Positions 26,853-35,107 of a stretch of 64,000 bases of DNA are shown here, in pieces. The position numbers and the translations under genes are program-made. The notes below the pieces were generated by a model. That model searched no databases. It saw nothing but the letters and a program-made list of their open reading frames with translations, and had not been told where the DNA came from. Position 1 is the stretch's first letter. Every line of letters starts with the position of its first letter. Source of the stretch: Desulfovibrio sp. (GTDB taxonomy: Bacteria > Desulfobacterota > Desulfovibrionia > Desulfovibrionales > Desulfovibrionaceae); NCBI RefSeq assembly GCF_009712225.1, contig NZ_WASP01000003.1:1-64000 (forward strand), written 5' to 3'.

Positions 26853-27254
26853 ATTGGCGACCCTTGCTTGCGAGGGGAAAAGTCAACCTTTGTAACTCGT
26901 CAGGCTTCTTTGGTTTGTTTATATTTTTGTAAGTCAGCAGTGAACCCTCGTCAATGTCAGGGCCTTTAAGACAAATTACATAGCAATGCACTAGCATATT
27001 GTGTTATGCAGCAACAAAATAAAGTCATATTCTACAACACTACAGCATGGAAAATAATCCATATCCATAGCCACAAATAAGTAAGCATAATTTACGCAAT
27101 TGTATTCTTAAATTTTGTTTCATGTGCTACCCTGTTGGCATTTCAGAGGACAGGACAGAGGAAGTGTACCCACCTTCAGTGGCTCCATTCCTGCCCTGCC
27201 CTGCGGGGCTGCTTATTCGCGTTCCGCTCAACGCATAACCAGAGGGCAGGCCCA
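26853..27254. other. Non-coding region between divergent units
   Basis: About 400 bases without a supported gene, between the leftward yhcG block and the rightward mobilization genes. The left part is AT-rich and should hold both promoters. The right part (27,170-27,250) is GC-rich with CCTGCCCTGCCCTGC, which can fold with GGGGC and GAGGGCAGG. An origin of transfer would be expected near the relaxase genes, but I cannot identify a nic site. Confidence 0.35.
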
Positions 27255-27902
27255 ATGAAAAAAATACTCACGTTGGTAGCTCTGCTTTGTATGCATACGC
27301 CAACAGTTGCAGCGGAACTTTACGCCAAGCCAGAGCCGCCCGCCCAACTGGTGGAAGCTATCGCCCTTCAGGAATCTGGCCTAAACCCTTTTGCGGTCAA
27401 TATAGCCGGAAGATCCTACTCCCCTGCCACGCGGGAGAAAGCGGAACAGCTCATACAAAGGGCGATTGCGGCTGGCCTGTCTTTTGACGTTGGCAAAATG
27501 CAGATAAACTCATGGTGGATGGAGCGTTACGGCATAGACCCGTTATCACTGCTCGACCCGGCTACCAATGAGCGCTGGGGTACATGGATACTTGCGGAAG
27601 AGATCGCCCGGCATGGACTGAGCTGGAAAGCCGTGGGCAAATACCATTCCCCAGACCCGGAACGTGGCAGGCGCTACGCTTGGCTCGTTTATCGTCACTA
27701 TGCAGGCCTAAGAGCCTCCAAAATTCAGGAGGCTCCTTGTGCCGAGCAAAAAATTGATTCTCAGAACCTATCTGACCCCAGAGGAACACGCACAGATCAG
27801 AGCATCGGCCAGCAAGGCAGGGCTGTCCCTTTCCACATTCAGCAAAAGGGTGTGCCTTGGGTTTTCCGTCCCAAGCCTGGAACATCAAGAGGCAAGGATT
27901 GA
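27255..27902 (+). CDS. Lytic transglycosylase (conjugation type)
   Basis: Exported muramidase of 215 residues that would open peptidoglycan for the conjugation channel (VirB1/TrbN-like). It has a signal peptide (MKKILTLVALLCMHTPTVAA) and SLT features: catalytic Glu in AIALQESGLNPFAVN, then DVGKMQINSWWMERYG and YHSPDPERGRRYA. The start at 27255 is chosen for the signal peptide. The last 54 codons overlap the next gene in another frame, and their sequence looks like a frame-shadow, so the original stop may have been lost. Confidence 0.85.
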   Translation: MKKILTLVALLCMHTPTVAAELYAKPEPPAQLVEAIALQESGLNPFAVNIAGRSYSPATREKAEQLIQRAIAAGLSFDVGKMQINSWWMERYGIDPLSLLDPATNERWGTWILAEEIARHGLSWKAVGKYHSPDPERGRRYAWLVYRHYAGLRASKIQEAPCAEQKIDSQNLSDPRGTRTDQSIGQQGRAVPFHIQQKGVPWVFRPKPGTSRGKD

Positions 27903-28056
27903 ATTACGACGGCTAAAAGGCGACCTCGGCAGACTTGGCGGGCTGGTGAAACAGGCATTGGCGAATGGCGCGGGCAGGCAGACAGTTCACCGTCTTTTAC
28001 ATGAACTGGACGCCCGGCAGCGGGAAGTTCAGCAGGTCATAGCGGCCATACGATGA
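27739..28056 (+). CDS. MobC/TraJ-like relaxosome accessory protein
   Basis: Small basic protein of 105 residues of the type that helps a relaxase bind the transfer origin. It starts with GTG, six bases after a perfect AGGAGG, which decides the start. The N-terminal half is ribbon-helix-helix-like (LRTYLTPEEHAQIRASASKA then GLSLSTFSKRVCLG), and the C-terminal half is a helix with LGRLGGLVKQAL, as in MobC. It overlaps the preceding transglycosylase frame by 164 bases and the relaxase start by four. Confidence 0.78.
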   Translation: MPSKKLILRTYLTPEEHAQIRASASKAGLSLSTFSKRVCLGFSVPSLEHQEARIELRRLKGDLGRLGGLVKQALANGAGRQTVHRLLHELDARQREVQQVIAAIR

Positions 28057-29708
28057 TCAGCAAAAAAATAGGCATCCGTCCCCAAAGTGATAACTATGCC
28101 CGCCTTGCTGACTACATTGCTGGCGTCGGTCATGAAGGTGAAAAAGGGCTCATGCACTGGTGCGCCGGATGCCTTGGTGACGATGATTACCAAGAGGCTA
28201 TTGCCGAAGTCATAGATGTTCAGGCCATGAACACTCGCAGCCGACAGGGCAAGACCTATCACCTTATAATCAGCTTCCGCCCCGAGGACGAGGCTAAGCT
28301 GACGCCAGCGCTTTTCAGGGCCATCGAAGAACGCTTTGCCATCGCATTGGGATATGCCGAGCATCAGCGACATTGCGGCGTCCACAAAAACACGGCCAAT
28401 CTCCATATGCACATAGCATACAGCATGATCCACCCAGAGAAATATACTCGGCATGAACCATTCCGCGATTACTGGAAGCGGGACAAAACATGCCGAAAAC
28501 TGGAGCGGGAATATGGTCTTACTGTAGATAATGGCCGAACTAAAGACAAACAACGAGCTTTGAGCGAAAAAGCCACGCTCATTGAAACCCATACTGGCCA
28601 GCAATCATTTGAGTCGTATGCCAAGGGCCGCAGAGACAGCATTTTACATCTTCTGACAGTGGCAACGGATTGGCAAACACTTCATGAGGGGCTTGCCCGG
28701 CATGGCTTGGTGATAAGACCACGTGGGAACGGTCTAATTCTGGCTGATCGCCATAATCAGCGCCATACCGCAAAAGCCAGCATGGTAGACAGAGCCTTGG
28801 CGCTGAAAAAGTTGGAGGAAAAATTCGGGCTGTACCTTCCAGCGCGGAACTTAGAAAAAATACCAGAGCAAAGCCGGTATCAGGCAACCCCCTTGCACCG
28901 TTCTCCAGAACGTGGCGCTTTGTATGCGGAATACCAACAAGACATTGAAAAACGAAAATCAGGCTTGGCCACCGTCAAGGATCAGGAAGGCGCTGCTATA
29001 GTTGCGATCAAAGAAAAATGGGCGGCCAAACGCAGGGAATTGGAACGGCCGAACATAGCAAAAAAGAACCGCCTTGGTCTGCTGCAACTGGCCCACAAGC
29101 ATGAGGCAGAGGAAATCGCCAGAGCCAAACTGCCGTTTCAATCTACTCGTGAGGATATACGTGGAGAGGTTCCTTTCACTTCATGGAATGGTTTCCTGCA
29201 ATATAAAGCTGGTCAGGGCAATGAAATCGCTTTAGCCATTTTGCGTTCCAAACAGAGGACTGCGGAGCCGGAGCGGGAACCGCAATCCACTAGAGCAAAA
29301 GCATGGTCACAGCACAGCAAGGAAAAGTTCGCAGAAAACCATTCAAAAATCCAGGTAGAATACGCAGCCAGGGAAGTAGCCGCCTTGAAGAATGAAAACC
29401 TGAGCTGTCAGGGCAAAAAACAGCTTTTGGCGATATTACGCATGGAGCAGATTGCCGCCCATTTCTCTGCAATAATAGACCGCAAGGGAACCGTCATCTT
29501 CTCCCTGCCCGACGGCGGAAGAATTATGGACAGCGGAAAGGAGATATTCTTTTCGGGCAACAATGAGGCCGCACGGCACACAGCAGTTCAGTACGCGCAG
29601 AAAAAATGGGGAAAGGGGATGCATGTAGAGGAAAACAAAATTGTGCGGCTGAAAAAAAAGCTGGAGAAGGAGCAGCACTGGAAGCAACAACAGAGTAGGG
29701 AGCGGTAG
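28053..29708 (+). CDS. Relaxase TraI (MOB-P type) with LPD7-like domain
   Basis: DNA-nicking transesterase that would start conjugative transfer. In the first 125 residues, motif YHLIISFRPED and the metal-binding histidine triad in VHKNTANLHMHIAYS (H111, H118, H120) identify a VirD2/TraI relaxase; an N-terminal tyrosine (YARLADYI) is the likely nucleophile. The central part is a charged coiled coil. The C-terminal 100 residues (GRIMDSGKEIFFSG and AVQYAQKKWG) resemble the LPD7 domain of mobile-element polyproteins. It overlaps the MobC-like gene by four bases. Confidence 0.9.
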   Translation: MISKKIGIRPQSDNYARLADYIAGVGHEGEKGLMHWCAGCLGDDDYQEAIAEVIDVQAMNTRSRQGKTYHLIISFRPEDEAKLTPALFRAIEERFAIALGYAEHQRHCGVHKNTANLHMHIAYSMIHPEKYTRHEPFRDYWKRDKTCRKLEREYGLTVDNGRTKDKQRALSEKATLIETHTGQQSFESYAKGRRDSILHLLTVATDWQTLHEGLARHGLVIRPRGNGLILADRHNQRHTAKASMVDRALALKKLEEKFGLYLPARNLEKIPEQSRYQATPLHRSPERGALYAEYQQDIEKRKSGLATVKDQEGAAIVAIKEKWAAKRRELERPNIAKKNRLGLLQLAHKHEAEEIARAKLPFQSTREDIRGEVPFTSWNGFLQYKAGQGNEIALAILRSKQRTAEPEREPQSTRAKAWSQHSKEKFAENHSKIQVEYAAREVAALKNENLSCQGKKQLLAILRMEQIAAHFSAIIDRKGTVIFSLPDGGRIMDSGKEIFFSGNNEAARHTAVQYAQKKWGKGMHVEENKIVRLKKKLEKEQHWKQQQSRER

Positions 29709-29954
29709 TTATTTTTTGTTCCATTTTTCGGCAACGGGGTCAAGCAGCTTTCCGAGGGTTGTGTCCAACGCCTTGGCAAGCCGAAAGATCATTTCAAAAC
29801 TTGGCTGCCTTGCACCATTTTCCAGTGAGCTAATAAAAGTCCGCAAAACATCGACACGCTCACTAAGCTGCTCTTGTGTGAGCTGCCTTTCAATCCTGTA
29901 AGCGCGTAATACTTCGCCGAAATATGGACTCTTTTTTACTCGTTGATTTGCCAT
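29709..29954 (-). CDS. XRE-family transcriptional regulator
   Basis: Small DNA-binding protein of about 81 residues, mostly one helix-turn-helix domain of the Cro/C1 type: FGEVLRAYRIERQLTQEQLS, then FISSLENGARQPSFEM and LAKALDTTLGKLL. The stop abuts the relaxase stop, the two genes converging. I prefer the ATG at 29954; an upstream in-frame ATG at 30014 adds 20 residues without domain character. It may control the element's transfer or the neighbouring small ORF, but no operator was established. Confidence 0.82.
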   Translation of the reverse strand: MANQRVKKSPYFGEVLRAYRIERQLTQEQLSERVDVLRTFISSLENGARQPSFEMIFRLAKALDTTLGKLLDPVAEKWNKK

Positions 29955-30062
29955 AATTTGATATAATAGACGAGTAGGTGAAATTTGTTTGACAGCCAGG
30001 GATGTCTCTAGCACAGATTATCGTGCCCACAAATGTCGGCTCGGGTTAAATTGTGAGGAATG

Positions 30063-30248
30063 CTATTCAAGACTGATCAGAGCCAAAAAAGTCAGGATGG
30101 ATTCTCTCACGGCCATTGCAGCAGAAGGTAGACCCTTTATTTCTCCACCATGCTTGATTAGTTCCGATTCGCATGTGAGCAAAACTCCACTAATCACTTC
30201 ACGGCAAAGTTGTTCTAATTTTTCCAATTCAATTTTGTCCCTATCCAT
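30063..30248 (-). CDS. Small ORF, paralogue of the ORF at 39931
   Basis: A 61-codon ORF of unknown function. It is clearly related to the small ORF at 39931-40122: both share an acidic helix then CREVIS-VL-TCE-EL, followed by ALP-AAMAV-ESILTFLA-I. The start is placed at 30248 by alignment with the paralogue; an in-frame ATG at 30260 is also possible, because the ribosome binding site GGAG present in the paralogue is altered here. Both copies sit behind a similar structured leader. Confidence 0.65.
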   Translation of the reverse strand: MDRDKIELEKLEQLCREVISGVLLTCESELIKHGGEIKGLPSAAMAVRESILTFLALISLE

Positions 30249-30300
30249 ACAAAAATTCATTTTGGAGTTTTCCGCACACCGCGACGATGCAGCTCCATAC

Positions 30301-30455
30301 AAAAAAACCGCCTGTAACAAGTACAAAGCGGTTATAAAAGCCACAAGCGAGAAATAGTTGATCCATTTCTCAAGAGTCAACGCACAAAGACATCAAAGAC
30401 ATACAAAGTGCAGTATGTTGATGTTAAATGCCTTACTGTGCGCAGCAGCTTGGGC
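30301..30455 (-). ncRNA. Structured leader RNA, copy A
   Basis: Minus-strand RNA candidate upstream of the small ORF. It carries a GAGAAAT / ATTTCTC hairpin (30349-30371) and a terminator-like stem AACCGC / GCGGTT followed by seven T residues (30301-30333). The region from the GCGCAGCAGCTTGGGC block (about 30440-30455) to the terminator is conserved in copy B at 40171-40323, although the hairpin loops differ. This pattern suits an attenuator or a terminated small RNA. The 5' end is not defined. Confidence 0.55.
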
Positions 30456-30555
30456 AGACTTTTTATTGCCAATTCGCTCGTAACGGCGAACTTAGCGTTG
30501 TTCGCTCTTTTTCAAATTCTCCTATTTAACAGTAAGTCGAATTACTATCCGCTTG

Positions 30556-31080
30556 CTATTTCTCCATTTTGAAGTCCACTTTGACCTTGTATAGCCTGGT
30601 CATTGGAAGGTTCAGAACGGCAATGCCCATTTTATCTGCTATGCCGTCAACAATAGCGCAAAGCATTTCCCATGAAGGTGCTATGCAAGTAAACCAAACG
30701 TTATATTCGTGGCTGCGTAGATAGTTGTGGGTAACGCCAGGGTGGGCGTTAACTTCGGCCACAAATGCGGCCAGTTTTGCCTCCGGCACTTTTGCAGCAC
30801 AGAGCGTACTCCTGAATCCGAGCTTGGCCGCGTCAAAATTTGCACCAATCCGACGAATGGTTTTCCGCCCCTTCATTTTTTGGACGCGGGCAAACGCCTC
30901 TTCCTCCGGCACACCCACAGCCCGCCCGATAACGGCATAGGGTCGAGACTCTAGCGGAAATGAACTCTGGATAATGTTGAGAATGCGGCGGTCAACAGAA
31001 TCAAGCATATCATCCGGGCAGGGATCGATAGCTCCCCCGTCTAATTCGTGTTTTGGCGAGATTGCGTCATTGCCTGCCAT
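30556..31080 (-). CDS. Siroheme decarboxylase subunit-like (AhbA)
   Basis: Lrp/AsnC-fold protein of 174 residues closely resembling AhbA, one subunit of the siroheme decarboxylase in the alternative heme pathway of sulfate reducers. Recognisable motifs are DRRILNIIQSSFPLESRPYA, IRRIGANFDAAKLGFRSTLC and HPGVTHNYLRSHEYNVWFTC. No AhbB partner is adjacent. It overlaps the psd stop (TGATG) and shares its metal-type promoter, which is unusual for a heme-pathway gene and suggests a horizontally acquired copy serving metal stress. Confidence 0.85.
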   Translation of the reverse strand: MAGNDAISPKHELDGGAIDPCPDDMLDSVDRRILNIIQSSFPLESRPYAVIGRAVGVPEEEAFARVQKMKGRKTIRRIGANFDAAKLGFRSTLCAAKVPEAKLAAFVAEVNAHPGVTHNYLRSHEYNVWFTCIAPSWEMLCAIVDGIADKMGIAVLNLPMTRLYKVKVDFKMEK

Positions 31081-31724
31081 CAGAGATGTTTCCTCTGTGC
31101 TATAACAGTTTGTCCGGCAAACACACTCTCCCCTATTGAAACAATTGGGGAGTAATTTTCTGGCAGATACAGGTCTACTCTGGAGCCAAATTTAATCATG
31201 CCGATGCGTTCACCGCGTTTTAGTTCATCCGCTTCATCGACACGACACACGATGCGCTGTGCCACCAATCCCGCAATTTGTACCATGACAAAATTTCCAT
31301 CCGAGCTTTCAATGGAATAGGCGCACCGTTCGTTGTACTTGGACGCTTTATCCAGTGAGGCGTTAAAAAACTTCCCAGGATAATAGGTAATAGCGGATAT
31401 TTTGGCCGTTACTGGCATCCTGTTCACATGCACATTGAACAGATTCATAAAGACACTGATGCACACACGAGGTTGCCCCGTAAACGGCTCTGGCACTTCC
31501 TGAATCTTAACAACTTTCCCATCCGCAGGGCTGACGGCAATCCCCTCTTCAGTTGGAACGACTCTTTCAGGATCACGAAAAAAATGGCTGGAAAACCATG
31601 TGGCTACAAGCAGAACAAGTGCCAACGGCCAGCAGTCAATAAGCGAAAATATCAGGGCGGAAAAAGAGCACAAAAGAATGAATGGTAAGCCTTCAACCGC
31701 AAGGCCAATAGATGCTTTTCTCAT
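31080..31724 (-). CDS. psd: Phosphatidylserine decarboxylase (short type)
   Basis: Membrane enzyme making phosphatidylethanolamine from phosphatidylserine. About 214 residues: two N-terminal hydrophobic segments, then SSHFFRDPERVVP, the catalytic core VSPADGKVVKIQ, FMNLFNVHVNRMP, and the self-cleavage site in MIKFGSRVDLYLP (Gly-Ser, generating the pyruvoyl group). This is the short archaeal/Desulfovibrio-type Psd. The ATG at 31724 is chosen because upstream in-frame sequence crosses the MerR-type promoter. First gene of a psd-ahbA pair. Confidence 0.93.
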   Translation of the reverse strand: MRKASIGLAVEGLPFILLCSFSALIFSLIDCWPLALVLLVATWFSSHFFRDPERVVPTEEGIAVSPADGKVVKIQEVPEPFTGQPRVCISVFMNLFNVHVNRMPVTAKISAITYYPGKFFNASLDKASKYNERCAYSIESSDGNFVMVQIAGLVAQRIVCRVDEADELKRGERIGMIKFGSRVDLYLPENYSPIVSIGESVFAGQTVIAQRKHL

Positions 31725-31785
31725 GGGGATCTCATTCGCATTTGAAGTGTTGAAGCTAACGCCACAGCCAGTCCTAGCTTTTAAA

Positions 31786-31816
31786 ATTTTAATGCTTATA
31801 GTCACTATAAGGTCAA
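31786..31816 (-). promoter_or_regulatory. MerR-type promoter of psd-ahbA
   Basis: On the minus strand: -35 TTGACC, a 19-base spacer and -10 TAAAAT. The spacer is almost filled by the perfect dyad CTTATA-5-TATAAG. An over-long 19-base spacer with a central dyad is the hallmark of promoters activated by MerR-family metal sensors. The divergent regulator gene begins 37 bases away. Confidence 0.85.
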
Positions 31817-31852
31817 GGTAATCCAACAAATATCTCTTATGGTGGGGAAATA

Positions 31853-32284
31853 ATGAAAATTGGTGAGTTGGCAAAACTATCTGGGATTCAGACTGTCACG
31901 ATACGGTTTTATGAAAAGGAAGGTTTGCTAGATGCTCCTGTCCGCTCCGATTCAAATTACAGGATTTATGGAAACGACGATTTTGAACGGCTGCGATTCA
32001 TAAAACATTGCCGTCAACACGGCATAGGATTGTCCGACATTCGTCAACTTTTGGCTTACAAGGATAACCCACAAGCAAGATGTGAATTTGCCAATGCTCT
32101 GGTAAAAAAACATATTGTCAATGTGCGCATGCAAATAGAATCACTTGTCCACCTGGAGTGGCAGTTGGAACAATTGCTGGAATGCGCCAGAAAAAAACCC
32201 GGCCGAGGGATAATCGACAGTCTGAACAAGGGGGATAGTTGTCCCGACTGTGCACGCCATCGTCAGCAAAAAGCACGGGGTTAA
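31853..32284 (+). CDS. CadR/PbrR-type MerR regulator 1
   Basis: Metal-sensing activator of 143 residues. The N-terminal winged helix (MKIGELAKLSGIQTVTIRFY, then EKEGLL) is canonical MerR, followed by the dimerisation helix and a cysteine-rich tail. Candidate metal ligands are the cysteine in QARCEFAN, the loop cysteine of LLECARKK and the tail pair SCPDCARH, a pattern typical of Cd(II)/Pb(II)-responsive CadR/PbrR. Divergent from psd-ahbA with the operator between them. It is a close relative of the second MerR at 39252. Confidence 0.92.
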   Translation: MKIGELAKLSGIQTVTIRFYEKEGLLDAPVRSDSNYRIYGNDDFERLRFIKHCRQHGIGLSDIRQLLAYKDNPQARCEFANALVKKHIVNVRMQIESLVHLEWQLEQLLECARKKPGRGIIDSLNKGDSCPDCARHRQQKARG

Positions 32285-32393
32285 AATAAAAAAAGAGGTC
32301 ATGTAGCGTCCCGAAAATTTTCTGGCTCTTTTGACCCTCCCCCCGAGAAGTATGCCATTGAAAAGTTAGTGTTCCTGACATAGGAGCACAAGA

Positions 32394-32660
32394 ATGAAAC
32401 GTAGCAGATTCACCGAAGAACAGATTATTGGAATCTTGCGGCAAGCCGAGGCTGGAGTTCGCGTTGTCGATCTATGCCGTCAGCATGGCATATCGGATGC
32501 GACCTTTTACAAATGGCGCAGCAAGTTCGGTGGAATGAATATCTCTGACGCAAAGCGATTACGGCAATTAGAGGAAGAAAACGCACGACTGAAAAGACTT
32601 GTAGGCGAGCAGGCGCTTGATATTGTCGTCCTAAAGGACGTGATCTCAAAAAACTTTTGA
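32394..32660 (+). CDS. IS3-family transposase OrfA
   Basis: DNA-binding half of an IS3-type transposase, 88 residues: an HTH (MKRSRFTEEQIIGILRQAEA, then VVDLCRQHGISDATFYKWRS) followed by a leucine-zipper-like helix (LRQLEEENARLKRLVGEQAL). It appears intact and ends at the A6 frameshift region that would normally lead into orfB. Confidence 0.93.
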   Translation: MKRSRFTEEQIIGILRQAEAGVRVVDLCRQHGISDATFYKWRSKFGGMNISDAKRLRQLEEENARLKRLVGEQALDIVVLKDVISKNF

Positions 32661-33238
32661 AGCCCGCGGCCAACAGGGAAGCCGTGCATCACATTCAGGC
32701 TGCGCATGGCTACTCAGAGCGGCGGGCTTGCCGAGTGATTCAGTTTAACCGCGGTTCAGCCAGGCGATCACCATCTGAAGACCGTGATCTTCTTTTACGG
32801 ACTCGGATGCTGGGGCTGGCAAATGACAGGCGGCGTTTCGGTTCTCCGCGCCTGCATGAGATATTGCGCCGGGAAGGGCTGGTGCAGAACCACAAGCGGA
32901 CAGAAAGGATTTACCAGGAAGAAAACCTTTCGTTGCGTACCCGCAAACGCGTGAAGCGTCCAAGCCATGCCCGTATTGTCCAGGCTGGCCCTGCTGGCCC
33001 GGATAATGGGCACATTGAAAGCTTTAACGGAAAATTCCGGGATGAGTGTTTAAATCAGAACGTGTTTCTGTCCCTGCACGATGCCCGCAGAACAGTTGAA
33101 GCCTGGCGGCAGGATTACAACCAGCAGCGACCGCACAGCTCATTGGGCTGGCTGACGCCGGAAGAGTTCCGTGAAAAGAATATAACCTGCAACCCAGTGG
33201 GAACCACTAACTTACAAGTGGTATGCGCAGTGGGGTAA
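32657..33238 (+). pseudogene. IS3-family OrfB with catalytic-core deletion
   Basis: The first 110 residues (HHIQAAHGYSERRACRVI, then YQEENLSLRTRKRVKRPSH) and the last 75 (GHIESFNGKFRDECLNQNVF through HSSLGWLTPEEF) are those of an IS3 OrfB, but the join VQAGPAGPDNGHIESF skips the region that should hold the two aspartates of the DDE triad. About 90 residues are missing compared with the family's usual length. Reading frame is preserved, yet the product cannot catalyse transposition. Confidence 0.9.
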
Positions 33239-33495
33239 GGTCAATCCGACGCCAGTGAAGAACCAGAGCACAGTTTTTACAGGACCACTAACTTTTCAAT
33301 GGCATACTTTTCTGAGGGAGGGTCAACAGCGGATACTAGGGGGGGGAGTTGGGGTTCACTTGATTTTTTCAAGAAAAAACATCGTTAATTTAGAATTAGA
33401 TCCTGTATCCACAAAAACCACAATGATAAGGTCACTCTTAATCAGAAACATTTCCTCACCAATGAGTGCGGGAAACAACTTTTAAGGAGTGACTT

Positions 33496-34281
33496 ATGAA
33501 TATTAAGCAAATTCGAAGTGCTATGGTTCGCATTGATTACGCAGGAAAAACTTTTTTGACTGACCCCTGGTTGGGGGAAAAAGGCAGCATGGGGCCCTTT
33601 ACTGACCCATCATTTCGCTATTGCAATCCAGAGCAAGCCAAGATTGCCATGCCCATGTGCGACTTGCCAATGTCCGTTGAAGAAATCTTGAGAGGCGTCG
33701 ATGCCTACATCGTAACCCATGTTCACCCGGACCATATTGACATGGCCGCCGATGGCACAGTTGGTGCTCCTATGGATAAAAATATTCCGGTTTTTGTTCA
33801 GAGTGAAGATGATGGCGAGATTCTGAAGCGGTCAGGTTTCACATCAGTAAGCGTACTGTCAGAAAATTCCTTTTTCCATGACATTAAACTTATTAAGACC
33901 CCTGGCCTGCACGGAACAAAAATTCCTTGCGGGCCATCCTGCGGTGTAATCTTTGAGCACCAGAATGAAAAAAAACTATACGTGGCTGGTGACACTATCT
34001 GGTATTCGGGAGTGGCCGATACTCTAACGAAATTCAATCCCGATGTTATCATCCTTAATGCCTGCGCAGCAGAATTTATTGACCAAGGGCGGCTAATTAT
34101 GGACGATAATGATGTCAATGAAGTTTATATCGCTTGCCCTGAGTCCAATATCATTATCAGCCATATGGATAATGTGGCGCATGCTTCGATCACCAGGGAA
34201 AGCATGCGTGAACGTCTGACAGAGCGCGGCATATGGAACAAAGTCTTCATGCCTAATGACGGAGAAGACTACAGCTTCTGA
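33496..34281 (+). CDS. Metallo-beta-lactamase-fold hydrolase (UlaG-like)
   Basis: Cytosolic metal hydrolase of 261 residues. The zinc-binding motif is HVHPDHID (about residues 75-82), with further ligands in GLHGTK, VAGDTIWY and SHMDNVAHA, and an opening IRSAMVRIDYAGKTFLTDPW as in UlaG-like lactonases and the broader L-ascorbate-6-phosphate group. A good ribosome binding site (AAGGAG) precedes the ATG. Its substrate is unknown. It converges on an Lrp-family regulator that might control it. Confidence 0.87.
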   Translation: MNIKQIRSAMVRIDYAGKTFLTDPWLGEKGSMGPFTDPSFRYCNPEQAKIAMPMCDLPMSVEEILRGVDAYIVTHVHPDHIDMAADGTVGAPMDKNIPVFVQSEDDGEILKRSGFTSVSVLSENSFFHDIKLIKTPGLHGTKIPCGPSCGVIFEHQNEKKLYVAGDTIWYSGVADTLTKFNPDVIILNACAAEFIDQGRLIMDDNDVNEVYIACPESNIIISHMDNVAHASITRESMRERLTERGIWNKVFMPNDGEDYSF

Positions 34282-34395
34282 TTTCGACACATCTGAACGG
34301 AGAAAACTCCCCGACAGCCCCCCATCCTCTGGCAGTATTTTTATGACAGCTCGGATGGGGGGATAACTTTTTAAAGGAACAGGACTTCAATGTAT

Positions 34396-34833
34396 TTAGT
34401 CTTCAAAATCTTGCATGTTCTTTAAAACAAGATTTACCTCACAACGACCAACTTCTTCAATATCCTTGAGAAAACCATGTAGATCTTCAATCTCAAGGAA
34501 TGCCATATCAAAAACATAACATTGTTCTCCCGTAACTTGGTAGCAATGTATCATGCGGTACCTGTCATTCTTTAATTTTTTTTCATAATTGCTAAGGTTT
34601 GACTTTTCCATCTGCAAACGTATGAGTGCATGAATTTTGAAACCAAAAACTGGACAATCTATGTTTATAGTATATTTTTGAAGCACACCAATATCTTCAA
34701 GCTTCTCGACCCTATTTTTTGCAGCTTGGCCAGAAAGATGTACCATATCACCTAGTTCTTTCATGGTGATACGCCCATTCTTTCTTAAACAATATATGAT
34801 ACGTTCATCTATTTCATCTATTTTATTTTTCAT
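34396..34833 (-). CDS. Lrp/AsnC-family regulator
   Basis: Feast/famine-type regulator of about 145 residues: an N-terminal HTH (DEIDERIIYCLRKNGRITMK, then ELGDMVHLSGQAAKNRVEKL) and a C-terminal RAM effector domain (VFGFKIHALIRLQMEK, then CYQVTGEQCYVFDMAF). The start MKNKIDEIDERI at 34833 is chosen; the in-frame ATG at 34869 adds a hydrophobic stretch foreign to the family. Convergent with the MBL hydrolase gene. The effector is unknown. Confidence 0.88.
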   Translation of the reverse strand: MKNKIDEIDERIIYCLRKNGRITMKELGDMVHLSGQAAKNRVEKLEDIGVLQKYTINIDCPVFGFKIHALIRLQMEKSNLSNYEKKLKNDRYRMIHCYQVTGEQCYVFDMAFLEIEDLHGFLKDIEEVGRCEVNLVLKNMQDFED

Positions 34834-35107
34834 TCTACCTCCAAACAAAAAATACCACAACGTATACAACTATCATATCAGCATGATTAATTGTATGTTG
34901 ACCATAATAACATTTTAAACATTATTCTAAGATGTACTTCTGGAGTTTAATTTTTAAATTTACAACACCAACTCCCCAGAAATCCCCCCTGTGCCCACCC
35001 ATAGAAATATCTACGGCTCAAAGTCGAATTCAGCCCCCCTTCCCGTAGATAGCAGACGGAACGAGATTGAACGAGTGTGGCCAGCAACGGATAAGAATGG
35101 CATATCG

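Larger units (their letters stand above)
32331..33326 (+). mobile_element. IS3-family element with internal deletion
   Basis: Insertion sequence bounded by about 45-bp imperfect inverted repeats: left 32331-32376 beginning TTGACCCTCC, right 33281-33326. It has the two-frame orfA-orfB plan of IS3 elements, with an A6 slippery run at 32648-32653 for programmed frameshifting. At about 1.0 kb it is shorter than usual because of a deletion inside orfB. No 3-base target duplication is evident (CTT against CAG), so flanks may have rearranged. Confidence 0.9.

Noticed and set aside
26960..27254. Origin of transfer
   Set aside because: Expected near the relaxase operon, but no nic-like motif with a flanking inverted repeat could be recognised by eye.
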